From Desulfobacteraceae bacterium (GTDB lineage: Bacteria; Desulfobacterota; DSM-4660; Desulfatiglandales; Desulfatiglandaceae): 15,452 nt of DNA. This document shows, in pieces, positions 1-7,318 of this stretch. The DNA lies in NCBI GenBank assembly GCA_030612945.1, contig JAUWMY010000014.1, positions 1 through 15,452 of the forward strand. The letters run 5' to 3'. The position numbers and the translations under genes are program-made. Every line of letters begins with the position of its first letter. The stretch's first letter is position 1. Below the pieces are notes generated by a model that saw only the letters and a list, made by a program, of their open reading frames with translations, was not told where the DNA came from and did no database searches.

Positions 1-24
1 TGTTCTATATTGGTTTTTTATTCA

Positions 25-492
25 TCATTGGATGTTGGACGTTCGATGTTCGATGTTCATTTTTTTCATTCCTTCCTTCGCTTCCCTTAACACTGACCGG
101 ATATCCTGCGGGATATCGATGGCCTTGAAATTTTTAGGGTCTGAGACATCAAGGCAGATCCTGTTCTCGTATCCCTCCACCATCAGTGTGTCGTCGGTTG
201 AAGCATGTATCCTGTGCTTTAAAACGAGGGTTTTTTCTTCAAGGGCGTCAATTTTCGTAACAATTCGGATTGATTGGTGATATCTTCCAGGGCTAAAGTA
301 ACGGCAGGATGTTTCTGCCAAACCGAATAAAATTTTTCTCTCGCTCCAAAGCTCCCCGATATTCAGATTGATCTTTTCAAAGAACAGGTGTCCACAGGAA
401 TCGAACCATTCGTAGTACCTGGGATAAAAAACAATGCCCAGGGCATCCAGGTCACCCCACATGATTTTTCGTTCAACGACGTTTTGTTGCAT
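25..492 (-). CDS. Acyl-CoA thioesterase, 4HBT/YbgC-like hotdog-fold protein
   Basis: A 155-residue protein of the 4-hydroxybenzoyl-CoA thioesterase family, expected to hydrolyse acyl-CoA thioesters in the cytoplasm. The family signature is near the N-terminus: WGDLDALGIVFYPRYYEWF (residues 12-30), with the Asp of the D-x-x-G segment in the position of the catalytic acid of YbgC/4HBT enzymes. Length is normal for a one-domain hotdog protein (about 130-150). The ATG at 492 is preceded by AGGG (499-502 on the complement) at 6 nt, and this site lies inside the terminal repeat of a mobile-looking element. The last 11 residues (MNIEHRTSNIQ) are encoded by a dispersed-repeat sequence, so the natural C-terminus probably ended just before. 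It is the last of three minus-strand genes after smc and ftsY. The family is clear; the substrate cannot be told. Confidence 0.85.
   Translation of the reverse strand: MQQNVVERKIMWGDLDALGIVFYPRYYEWFDSCGHLFFEKINLNIGELWSERKILFGLAETSCRYFSPGRYHQSIRIVTKIDALEEKTLVLKHRIHASTDDTLMVEGYENRICLDVSDPKNFKAIDIPQDIRSVLREAKEGMKKMNIEHRTSNIQ
31..60. repeat. Dispersed GTTCGATGTTCGATG-type repeat
   Basis: The stretch is built of near-repeats of the octamer GTTCGATG with the variant GTTGGACG. It encodes the terminal NIEHRTSN of the thioesterase on the complement. The style matches short intergenic repeats common in deltaproteobacterial genomes; that comparison is from memory. Confidence 0.6.
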
Positions 493-498
493 CGTTTA

Positions 499-698
499 CC
501 CTAACGTTGCATAAAATTTGAGTTCAAAACGGTATAGATTGTGTCAGTCCCGCCAAAGATAGGCGGGATTGGACCATTTTCAAGGACGAAAGCGTATTGA
601 ACATACGGTGAGGTCTTGAAAATGGGCAATCGTTTCTTGATGGCCTGATATAGAGCGAGCGAAGCGCTTTTGGACCAAATGTTTCTGCAACGTTAGGG
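499..698. mobile_element. MITE-like element with 13-bp terminal inverted repeats
   Basis: The left end CCCTAACGTTGCA (499-511) is the exact reverse complement of the right end TGCAACGTTAGGG (686-698). TTTA flanks both ends (495-498 and 699-702), which fits a 4-bp target duplication. Inside are two hairpins: TCCCGCC/GGCGGGA (548-554 with 562-568) and CCATTTTCAAG/CTTGAAAATGG (574-584 with 615-625). The octamer TTGGACCA occurs twice in direct orientation (569-576, 669-676). No credible gene is inside; a 61-codon minus-strand frame spans it but shows no domain. The element separates ftsY from the thioesterase and carries the latter's ribosome binding site. A non-autonomous transposable element is the best reading; a structured intergenic repeat is the alternative. 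Confidence 0.6.
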
Positions 699-705
699 TT
701 TACCT

Positions 706-1668
706 TCAATCAAATATTGCTCCAATAAAATCTTTCGCATTAAAGGGTCGGAGATCATCAACTTTCTCCCCGATTCCGATATACTTTATGGGTATCCCAA
801 GCTGCTTTGAAATACCCACTACGATTCCCCCTTTTGCAGTGCCGTCCAGCTTGGTCAAGATGATAGACGTGACTCCAATGGCATTATTGAATATTTCAGC
901 TTGAGAAATGGCATTTTGTCCTGTGGTTGCATCCAGGATCAACCATACCTCATGTGGCGCGCCAGGTAGCTTCTGGTCTGTGACCCGACGAATTTTCTGG
1001 AGTTCCTCCATAAGGTTTACTTTAGTGTGCAAACGCCCCGCTGTATCAATGAGAACTACATCAGTCTGTCTTGAAAGCGCGGCAGTCAGGGCATCATAAA
1101 CCACGGCGGAAGGATCAGCGCCGGTCCCCTGCTTTACAACATCTGCACCCGCTCTTTCACCCCAGATGGCCAGTTGTTCAACAGCCGCTGCCCTGAAGGT
1201 ATCGGCTGCTACCAGCATGACCTCTTTTCCCTGCAATACGAAACTGTGCGCAGCCTTGCCAATGGTGGTAGTTTTACCCACTCCATTGACACCGATTACC
1301 ATAATCACAAGCGGTTCCCCGTGGGCTGGCAAAGCATGTTCTACAGACGGGGCTTTTAGGAAGGAAAGGATATGATCTCTTAAGACAGTCTTTATTATCT
1401 CCGGCTCCTTTAATTCCTTCCTGGCCAGCTTTTCCTTAAGCAAATCTATCAATTCACCGGTCGTTGCAACACCAATATCAGAGGTGAAAAGGATTTCCTC
1501 CAATTCCTCCAATAAATCTGCAGTGATCTCCTTTTTTCCCAGGAACAGGCGGTCCAGTCTCCCTGTCAGAGTATGTCGAGTCTTTGACAGACCCTGGCGA
1601 AGCCTTTGAAACAGGCCACGATGTTCTGAAGGGGAGGGGGTGTCTTTTTTTCCGTAAATGTTAAGCAT
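706..1668 (-). CDS. ftsY: Signal recognition particle receptor FtsY
   Basis: The SRP receptor GTPase docks SRP-ribosome complexes at the inner membrane for co-translational insertion. The 320-residue protein has an N domain (about 20-100) and a G domain with GVNGVGKTTT (P-loop, about 126-135), DTFRAAAVEQL (G2), DTAGR (G3), TKLDGTAKGG (G4 and following) and GIGEKVDDLRPF near the end. These segments, especially the DLRPF C-terminal motif, are specific for FtsY rather than Ffh; no M domain follows. The acidic A domain of E. coli FtsY is absent, as in many bacteria. The ATG at 1668 has AAGG only 3 nt upstream, a short spacing, and sequence further upstream is repeat-derived. It lies downstream of smc on the same strand, an order also known from Bacillus (smc-ftsY), with a 382-bp repeat-filled gap between them. 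Confidence 0.97.
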   Translation of the reverse strand: MLNIYGKKDTPSPSEHRGLFQRLRQGLSKTRHTLTGRLDRLFLGKKEITADLLEELEEILFTSDIGVATTGELIDLLKEKLARKELKEPEIIKTVLRDHILSFLKAPSVEHALPAHGEPLVIMVIGVNGVGKTTTIGKAAHSFVLQGKEVMLVAADTFRAAAVEQLAIWGERAGADVVKQGTGADPSAVVYDALTAALSRQTDVVLIDTAGRLHTKVNLMEELQKIRRVTDQKLPGAPHEVWLILDATTGQNAISQAEIFNNAIGVTSIILTKLDGTAKGGIVVGISKQLGIPIKYIGIGEKVDDLRPFNAKDFIGAIFD

Positions 1669-2050
1669 AAACCTTATACAATTGACTATTTTCGATTGAC
1701 TATTGACTATTTAAAGAACCCTATTTAAATATTGACTATTTTCGATTGATTATTGACTATTTAGACCCTTATAAACAAATTTGTGTTCAAATTGCGCAAA
1801 AAAAATTGTATAGCCGGTAAAGCCTTTGCTGTAAAGGCCCTCAGAATAATGAACGGGGATTCAACTTTTTACAACCTGTTTGGTTCCCGCTCGTCCGAGT
1901 TAGGGATTCAGGGATTAGGTTGAGGAGTTTTTTTCATATCTTGAATTCCTCAATTCGCAATTCCTCAATTCCCCAATTCCGGTTTATCCGGGTTAGTGAG
2001 GTCTTTTCCAATCATCAATAGCCAATAGTCAATAGTCAATCGAAAATCCA
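1669..2050. repeat. smc-ftsY intergenic region filled with repeats
   Basis: No gene is visible. Two near-identical 32-nt copies of an ATTGACTATTTTCGATTGA-type sequence lie at 1681-1712 and 1731-1762. A third copy is inverted at the other edge: 1688-1711 is perfectly complementary to 2024-2047 (24 bp). Between them lies a block starting TTAGACCCTTATAAA (1761) and ending GGTTTATCCGGGTTA (1981-1995), which is repeated on the other side of smc. A 6-bp hairpin GCCTTT/AAAGGC is at 1822-1838. I see no clear terminator or promoter for ftsY. Confidence 0.75.
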
Positions 2051-5000
2051 TTAGTGTCCGATTACCTGGTGATTTGGTGGACTTTCAGGGGTTTGTCTTT
2101 TAATGCCATGAATGTCTACAGACACGGTCTTTGAGACCCCGGCATTTTCCATGGTTATCCCATAGAGCCGGTCGACTATCTCCATGGTTCTTCGACTATG
2201 TGTCACCATAATGATCTGAGAGGCTTTTTTGATCTCCTCTAACAGCTTATTAAAACGATCAATATTTGCCTCATCAAGGGGGGCATCCACCTCATCAAGG
2301 AGGCAGAATGGGCTGGGCTTAATCATATAGATGGCGAAAATAAAGGCCATACCAACAAGGGCCTTCTCCCCACCGGAGAGCAGTCCCATGTGGCTTAGTC
2401 TCTTACCCGGTGGCTGGACTTCCACCAGAACACCGCTCTCCAATGGTCGTGTTTCGTCGGTCAACCTGAGGCCGGCAGTACCGCCATTAAAGAGAATGGG
2501 AAATATTTCCTTTATTTTCTTATCTACTTCCTGGAAAGTCTTTAAAAATTTTTCGAGAGAGGTCCTGTTGATTTTTTTAATTGCGATTCTCAGGGATTCA
2601 ATGGAATTGATGAGGTCTTCTCTCTGGTTTCTAATGAAATCATAGCGTTCTTTCAGTGCCTCATGCTCTTTAATAGCCGTCAGATTCACCTCTCCCAGCC
2701 TTTGCCTTAGCTGCTTTTGATTCTCAAGTTTTTCCTCCACCTCTGTTGCGGAGAAATCTTTATCCATATATTGCTCACAGACATCCGGTAAATTCAGATT
2801 GAATTTTTCTTTGGCCATTTCTTCCAGGTTGTTCATCTTGAAGCGGATTTCAGAGTGCTCCATTTTCGACCTGTTAATTTCATCTTTAAGGGCCTCCATT
2901 TCTCCCCGCAATTGCTCGGCCTTGTTTTCTTCTTCCTTGATCCCGTCGTGGAATACCTCTCGCTCATGATCCGCGCGGGTTAAGGCCTCTTCAGCTTGTT
3001 TCAGCTTTTCATAAAGCTCTCCGAGTTCACCGTTGAGCATCTCTCTTCTCTTCTGGCACTCATCACGCCTCCTGTGGCCCATGGAGATATCTTCTTCAAT
3101 CTTACGCAGTCGTTTCAAGGAGTCATCAGCGTAGTCGGCTTTCATTTCCATCTCACGGGCCAGACTACGTTGTTCTTCCTTGAAAATGCGGTAATCCGCC
3201 TTGATCTTTGCCAATTCATCCCGGAATTGATCAAATTCTTCCTGGGATTCTTTCAGTTCAACCTCTTTTTTTCGGAAATATTCCTCTTCCTCCTGGCGCT
3301 TCATGTTACGTTGATAAAGTTCCTCCTCAACCCTTGAGAGTTCCTTCTTATGATTGCTTTGTTCTATACTCTTTCTATCCAGGTCGCTTGATATTCTTTG
3401 GGACAGTTTCTCCAGTTGGTCAAGTTCCTGACCAAGGCGAAACAGCATTTTGTCAAACTCGTTAATTTCTTCCTGGCAGGACCATCTATCCTCTATCAAG
3501 GTTTCGTGAGACTCTTTCTTCTCCTGGATCTCTACATTGATATTTTCGAGTTTCAATTTCAAGTCATCTGTTTTTTTCAGATAAAGGGCAGACTTTTCCT
3601 TTAGTACTGCCATTTCTCGCTTCCTGGTAAGAAGTCCCAGGGAGCTTTTAGCAAGCTTTCCACCGCTGACCACGCCCCTCTGGTCAACTATGTCGCCATC
3701 AATGGTTACGAAACATAGGCCTATTTCATTTTCCTTCCACGCTGAAAGAGCGGTTTGCAGGTCTTTCGCCACTACGGTGTTTTCCAACAGGGTATTTATC
3801 AGTGGCATATATTTTTCGGGCACTGAAACAAAGTCCAGCAAAGGTGGAAATTGTGGGTGTCTTTTTTTGTTTCCTCCATTTGTGCGCAAGTCATTCAGGG
3901 AGACAAAACTACCCCTGCCCCTCGCCTTATCCTTCAGATATTCAACGGCCTGTTTGCCATCTTCTTGAGATTCTACGATTATATACTGTAGTCTGTCTGC
4001 CAAAACCGCCTCAACGGCCTGTTCATACCTGGCATCCACCTGGATGACATCTGCCACAAGGCCTATTATGTGTCCTTTCTGGTGGGGAACAAAGTCGGTG
4101 GCCTTCATTATAGTCCTGACGCCAATTTTGTATCCTTCGAAATTCTCTGTCAGGGCCTTCAGACTGGAGAATCGAGACTGGCATACGTTGAGTTCTGACT
4201 CGGCTGACTTAAACTCAACTTCAATACGTTTTCTCATCTCCTCAAGTTCTTCGGAGTTTATGTCCTGTTGTCTGATGGAGGCCTCAATTTCCTGCAGTCT
4301 TTCGGCAGTAGCCTCCCTGGCCAGGCTCTTTCTTTCAGAAGCCCGAACAATGTTCTCGATCTTTGCGTTAATGTCGTTAATTTCTTTTTCAAGGCGGGAT
4401 TGGCTGTCTGTGATTTGATTGAGGATCTTGTTCAGGTACCCTGACTCGTGATTTAGACCCACCTCTTTATTGGCGCCGGCACTCAATTCTGCCCTTGCCT
4501 TTTCAAAGTCTTCATTTATTCCCTTTAATAACTCTCGCCTGGCAGTAAGCCTTTTTTCCCTGAGTGAAATCTCCCCTTCGAGCTCAAGTGAGTCTTCTTT
4601 CATCTTCTCGATATTTCGTTCGAGATTTACCCTTTCCCCCTTAAGCCCGGTGAGCCGATTTTTTATTTCTTCTTGTTCACCCTTAAGCCGGACTTCCAGT
4701 TCCTCCTGAATTTTGATTTCACTTTTCAGTGATTCAAGGCCGGTCTCCTTTCTGTGGACCTTTTCTCCTAAATCAAAGTGGGTTTTCCTGCGGTTAGACA
4801 GCTCTGCATCCTTTTCTTCAAGCTCCAGATCCATGGTCTCTATTCTGGCATGGCGCTTAGAGAACTCTGTGGATTTTGCTATCTCTTGCTGAACAAGGTC
4901 CTCAGAGGATCTTAGCTTGTCCCCTGACTCTTCCTTTAATTGATGATAATTGTTGGCATACAGGGTGAGTTCCAGGTTTTGAATATTCTCGCAAATATTG

Positions 5001-5656
5001 TTATAACGTTTGGCCTTGGAAGCCTGTCTCTTAAGAGATCTAATCTGTCTTTGGACTTCTCCCATAATGTCTTCCACACGCTGAAGATTCGCCTCTGTAA
5101 GCTCTATTTTTCGTTGCGATGCCTCTACCTTTCTTCTGTATTTTGTGACCCCGGCGGCCTCTTCCAGCATGACCCGGGTTTCTTCAGGTTTTTGCTCTAT
5201 AATGGAACTGATCTGGCCCTGGCCGATGATTGAATAGGCCTTACTTCCCAGGCCGGTATCCATAAAAATCTCCTGGATATCCTTGAGTCTGCACGGGACC
5301 CTGTTGATCAGGTATTCGCTTTCACCGGATCGATAAAGACGCCGTGTCACAGACAGTTCCGAATTCTGTGCAAATGCAGGCGGGAATGTGCCATTGCCAT
5401 TTTCGAGGAGAATAGAAACCTCTGCCATGCCAAGGGGCTTATAATTGCCAGCGCCTGAGAATATCACGTCTTCCATTCGTCGCCCTCTCAGTTGTTTGGG
5501 GCTCTGCTCCCCCATGCACCATCTGATGGCATCGACAATATTGCTCTTTCCACAGCCGTTTGGTCCGACAATTCCGCTGATTCCGAGGGGGAATGAGATT
5601 TCGAGCCGGTCCATAAAAGACTTGAAGCCGCGCATATATAGTTTTTTTATTTTCAT
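2051..5656 (-). CDS. smc: Chromosome segregation protein SMC
   Basis: Condensin ATPase that forms the ring core of the SMC-ScpAB complex and compacts and segregates the chromosome. With this start it has 1201 residues, typical of bacterial SMC. Walker A is GPNGCGKSN (31-39). Two long charged coiled-coil arms (about 170-500 and 670-1020) flank a hinge (about 505-665, from FEGYKIGVRTIM to VVSGGK). The ABC signature LLSGGEKAL is at 1092-1100 and Walker B with LLDEVDAPLDEAN at about 1119-1131. The frame is open 26 codons further upstream (to 5734), but the ATG at 5656 is preferred: it has AAGAGGA at 5 nt and gives MKIKKLYMRGFKSF, the conserved SMC N-terminus. The last residues (TPESPPNHQVIGH) look like repeat-derived sequence added after the usual end. 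A promoter lies at 5762-5790. Confidence 0.97.
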   Translation of the reverse strand: MKIKKLYMRGFKSFMDRLEISFPLGISGIVGPNGCGKSNIVDAIRWCMGEQSPKQLRGRRMEDVIFSGAGNYKPLGMAEVSILLENGNGTFPPAFAQNSELSVTRRLYRSGESEYLINRVPCRLKDIQEIFMDTGLGSKAYSIIGQGQISSIIEQKPEETRVMLEEAAGVTKYRRKVEASQRKIELTEANLQRVEDIMGEVQRQIRSLKRQASKAKRYNNICENIQNLELTLYANNYHQLKEESGDKLRSSEDLVQQEIAKSTEFSKRHARIETMDLELEEKDAELSNRRKTHFDLGEKVHRKETGLESLKSEIKIQEELEVRLKGEQEEIKNRLTGLKGERVNLERNIEKMKEDSLELEGEISLREKRLTARRELLKGINEDFEKARAELSAGANKEVGLNHESGYLNKILNQITDSQSRLEKEINDINAKIENIVRASERKSLAREATAERLQEIEASIRQQDINSEELEEMRKRIEVEFKSAESELNVCQSRFSSLKALTENFEGYKIGVRTIMKATDFVPHQKGHIIGLVADVIQVDARYEQAVEAVLADRLQYIIVESQEDGKQAVEYLKDKARGRGSFVSLNDLRTNGGNKKRHPQFPPLLDFVSVPEKYMPLINTLLENTVVAKDLQTALSAWKENEIGLCFVTIDGDIVDQRGVVSGGKLAKSSLGLLTRKREMAVLKEKSALYLKKTDDLKLKLENINVEIQEKKESHETLIEDRWSCQEEINEFDKMLFRLGQELDQLEKLSQRISSDLDRKSIEQSNHKKELSRVEEELYQRNMKRQEEEEYFRKKEVELKESQEEFDQFRDELAKIKADYRIFKEEQRSLAREMEMKADYADDSLKRLRKIEEDISMGHRRRDECQKRREMLNGELGELYEKLKQAEEALTRADHEREVFHDGIKEEENKAEQLRGEMEALKDEINRSKMEHSEIRFKMNNLEEMAKEKFNLNLPDVCEQYMDKDFSATEVEEKLENQKQLRQRLGEVNLTAIKEHEALKERYDFIRNQREDLINSIESLRIAIKKINRTSLEKFLKTFQEVDKKIKEIFPILFNGGTAGLRLTDETRPLESGVLVEVQPPGKRLSHMGLLSGGEKALVGMAFIFAIYMIKPSPFCLLDEVDAPLDEANIDRFNKLLEEIKKASQIIMVTHSRRTMEIVDRLYGITMENAGVSKTVSVDIHGIKRQTPESPPNHQVIGH

Positions 5657-5661
5657 TATTA

Positions 5662-5668
5662 TCCTCTT
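5662..5668 (-). promoter_or_regulatory. Ribosome binding site of smc
   Basis: AAGAGGA on the minus strand, 5 nt before the ATG at 5656. It decides for this start over the ATG at 5734. Confidence 0.75.
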
Positions 5669-5761
5669 CAATGGGGCAAATCGAAGCCACGTCCCCCGGG
5701 GTTTCTGTATAGGGAGTATCCCAGATAAATTCAAGTTACAATATAGACATTTCGAAAACCC

Positions 5762-5790
5762 TTTATATCAGTTTACACTGGTTTTGTAAA
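5762..5790 (-). promoter_or_regulatory. Sigma70-type promoter for smc
   Basis: On the minus strand, TTTACA (5790-5785) is followed after exactly 17 nt by TATAAA (5767-5762). Both hexamers are one substitution from consensus. Transcription would start near 5755 and leave a leader of about 100 nt before the smc ATG. The leader has small GC-rich inverted repeats (GGGATACTCCC near 5712-5722), but I see no recognised riboswitch. Confidence 0.65.
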
Positions 5791-6240
5791 GGAAAAATAA
5801 AATATCCTGTATAACGTAGTAAAAAATGTACCAATATATGGTGCTGGTAATTTGAATATACAGACCTCGTTAAGTGGTTAAGAAGTTGAGTGGTTAAGTA
5901 GTTGTTCTCGTTTGTTTTTGTACAGTTTGCATAAAATTTGGACACTCGTAGAATTCAGGAATTCAGGAATTTAGGCCCTTATAAAAAATATTGTGCGCAA
6001 AATGGGCACAAATTTAGATTCCAATAGCGAAGCGCTCTGTTGCAAATAAATTTAGGAATTCAGGGATTAGATTGAAGCGGTTGTTTTTAATTCCTCAATT
6101 CCTCAATTCGCAATTCCCCAATTCCGGTTTATCCGGGTTATGAATTTAGGGATTCAGGAATTACGAATTATTTAAGCTTGTTATGAGAATATTGAATTGG
6201 AGAATCCTATAGATTTTGACTTTTTACGGATACATCAAAT
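5791..6240. repeat. smc-rodZ divergent intergenic region, mostly repeats
   Basis: This gap between divergent genes holds no credible gene. From left to right: a GTTAAGTGG-type degenerate tandem (5870-5905, AGTGGTTAAG at 5873 and 5890); TTGCATAAAATTTG (5927-5940), also found in the element at 499-698; GAATTCAGG repeats (5951-5974); a block from TTAGGCCCTTATAAA (5971) to GGTTTATCCGGGTTA (6126-6140) matching the block at 1761-1995; and GATTCAGGAATTACGAATT (6151-6169). The 70 bases before rodZ are AT-rich with a possible TATAGA -10 (6208-6213) but no convincing -35. Confidence 0.7.
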
Positions 6241-7317
6241 ATGAACCAGCTTGAATATCAGCACCCTACCGATCAAAAGGCCTTTGCTTTTGAGTCAGAC
6301 ACTCTTTCGGAGCATAGCCAGGGACGGAGACCAGATGTGGAGGACGGAGAAACAGGGTCAATTATGGGAAGTGGTGTAGGGGCACTTTTGAGGGATGAAA
6401 GGCAAAGAAAAGGGCTCGATTTTGCTCAGGTCTCGGAATTGACCAGGATCCAGCCTCATATCCTTCAGGCCTTGGAAAGCGAAGACTGGCCCAGTCTCCC
6501 TTCGCCGATTTTTGTGAAGGGATTTGTCCGTTCTTACGCCCATGCTGTGGGATTGGATGCGGGGGAGATTGTAGCACTTTATCAGAAGACTGCCCCCATT
6601 GAATCTACAACTCCCAAGCCTCTTGGAGAGCCTGCGGGGAGCAGGAAAACTCTCTCGGTTGTGTTGATCCTGCTATTGGTTACAATGGCATTGGCCTATT
6701 TTTTGTGGAAGGAGTATCTACCTGGAAAGGGAGTCTCGGAGCGCTCTCAGGCAATTCAGTCAGTAGACAGCGCCATGGTGAATTCAGAGCCTGTTCAGGA
6801 AACTTTCAGCGAAACCCAAGAACTGCCTTTGAAAAAGCAGACAGAACCTGTATCGGGCCAGGCCCCTGAATCGGTGGAACAGGTACCCCGGACGGAGAAG
6901 GCCTTAACCCCAACGGCTTCTGCACCGGGGCCGTCTCCTGAACTTGTTGACGTTAAGCCTCCCGACAAACCCTTACAGAAAAAAGCGTCAACATCATTTT
7001 CAGCAGGATCGTTGTTAGCCTATGAGCCTGAAATCAGCCCCGGACCTGAAACCCGGGACCTGATTCTTAAGGCAAACGTTAGAGAAAAGACCTGGGTCAG
7101 GATCTTTGTGGATGATCAGGATCCCAAAGAATATATCTTCACTCCTGGAAGTCACCCTGAGTGGAAAGCCAAAGAGGGCATGGAATTGCTTATCGGCAAC
7201 GCGGCCGGTATTAGTTTTGAGTTTAATGGCGTACAGATTGAAAATATTGGAAACCCCGGGCAGGTGGTTCGTTTGAGCCTGCCTGAAGGATACAAAAGAA
7301 AAAAATTGGTTGATTAA
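6241..7317 (+). CDS. RodZ-like cytoskeletal/cell-shape protein with HTH and DUF4115-like domain
   Basis: A 358-residue single-pass membrane protein. A Cro/RodZ-type helix-turn-helix domain (about 44-115, GALLRDERQRKGLDFAQVSE, then ...FVKGFVRSYAHAVGLD) is followed by a transmembrane helix (about 138-156), a low-complexity Pro/Glu/Ser linker (160-280) and a C-terminal beta domain (about 285-352, ...VREKTWVRIFVDDQDP...GNAAGISFEFNGV) as in RodZ. RodZ links MreB filaments to the peptidoglycan elongation machinery; the HTH faces the cytoplasm and the C-terminal domain the periplasm. The start is uncertain: the ATG at 6241 has no good Shine-Dalgarno, whereas the ATG at 6364, 41 codons later, has AGGG at 6 nt and begins just before the HTH as in many homologues. 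It leads the cluster into tyrS, 1 nt away when tyrS starts at 7319. Confidence 0.85.
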   Translation: MNQLEYQHPTDQKAFAFESDTLSEHSQGRRPDVEDGETGSIMGSGVGALLRDERQRKGLDFAQVSELTRIQPHILQALESEDWPSLPSPIFVKGFVRSYAHAVGLDAGEIVALYQKTAPIESTTPKPLGEPAGSRKTLSVVLILLLVTMALAYFLWKEYLPGKGVSERSQAIQSVDSAMVNSEPVQETFSETQELPLKKQTEPVSGQAPESVEQVPRTEKALTPTASAPGPSPELVDVKPPDKPLQKKASTSFSAGSLLAYEPEISPGPETRDLILKANVREKTWVRIFVDDQDPKEYIFTPGSHPEWKAKEGMELLIGNAAGISFEFNGVQIENIGNPGQVVRLSLPEGYKRKKLVD

Positions 7318-7318
7318 A

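Noticed and set aside
524..709. 61-codon minus-strand frame between ftsY and the thioesterase
   Set aside because: It lies across the inverted-repeat element, has no recognisable domain and follows the hairpins; it is probably not translated.
1822..1838. Possible intrinsic terminator (6-bp stem)
   Set aside because: The stem is short and no T-run follows directly in either orientation.
5657..5734. 26-codon N-terminal extension of SMC
   Set aside because: The downstream ATG has a strong ribosome binding site and matches the conserved SMC start; the extension shows no conserved feature.
5763..5945. 60-codon minus-strand frame upstream of smc
   Set aside because: Its sequence is made of tandem repeats and it overlaps the smc promoter; no domain is visible.
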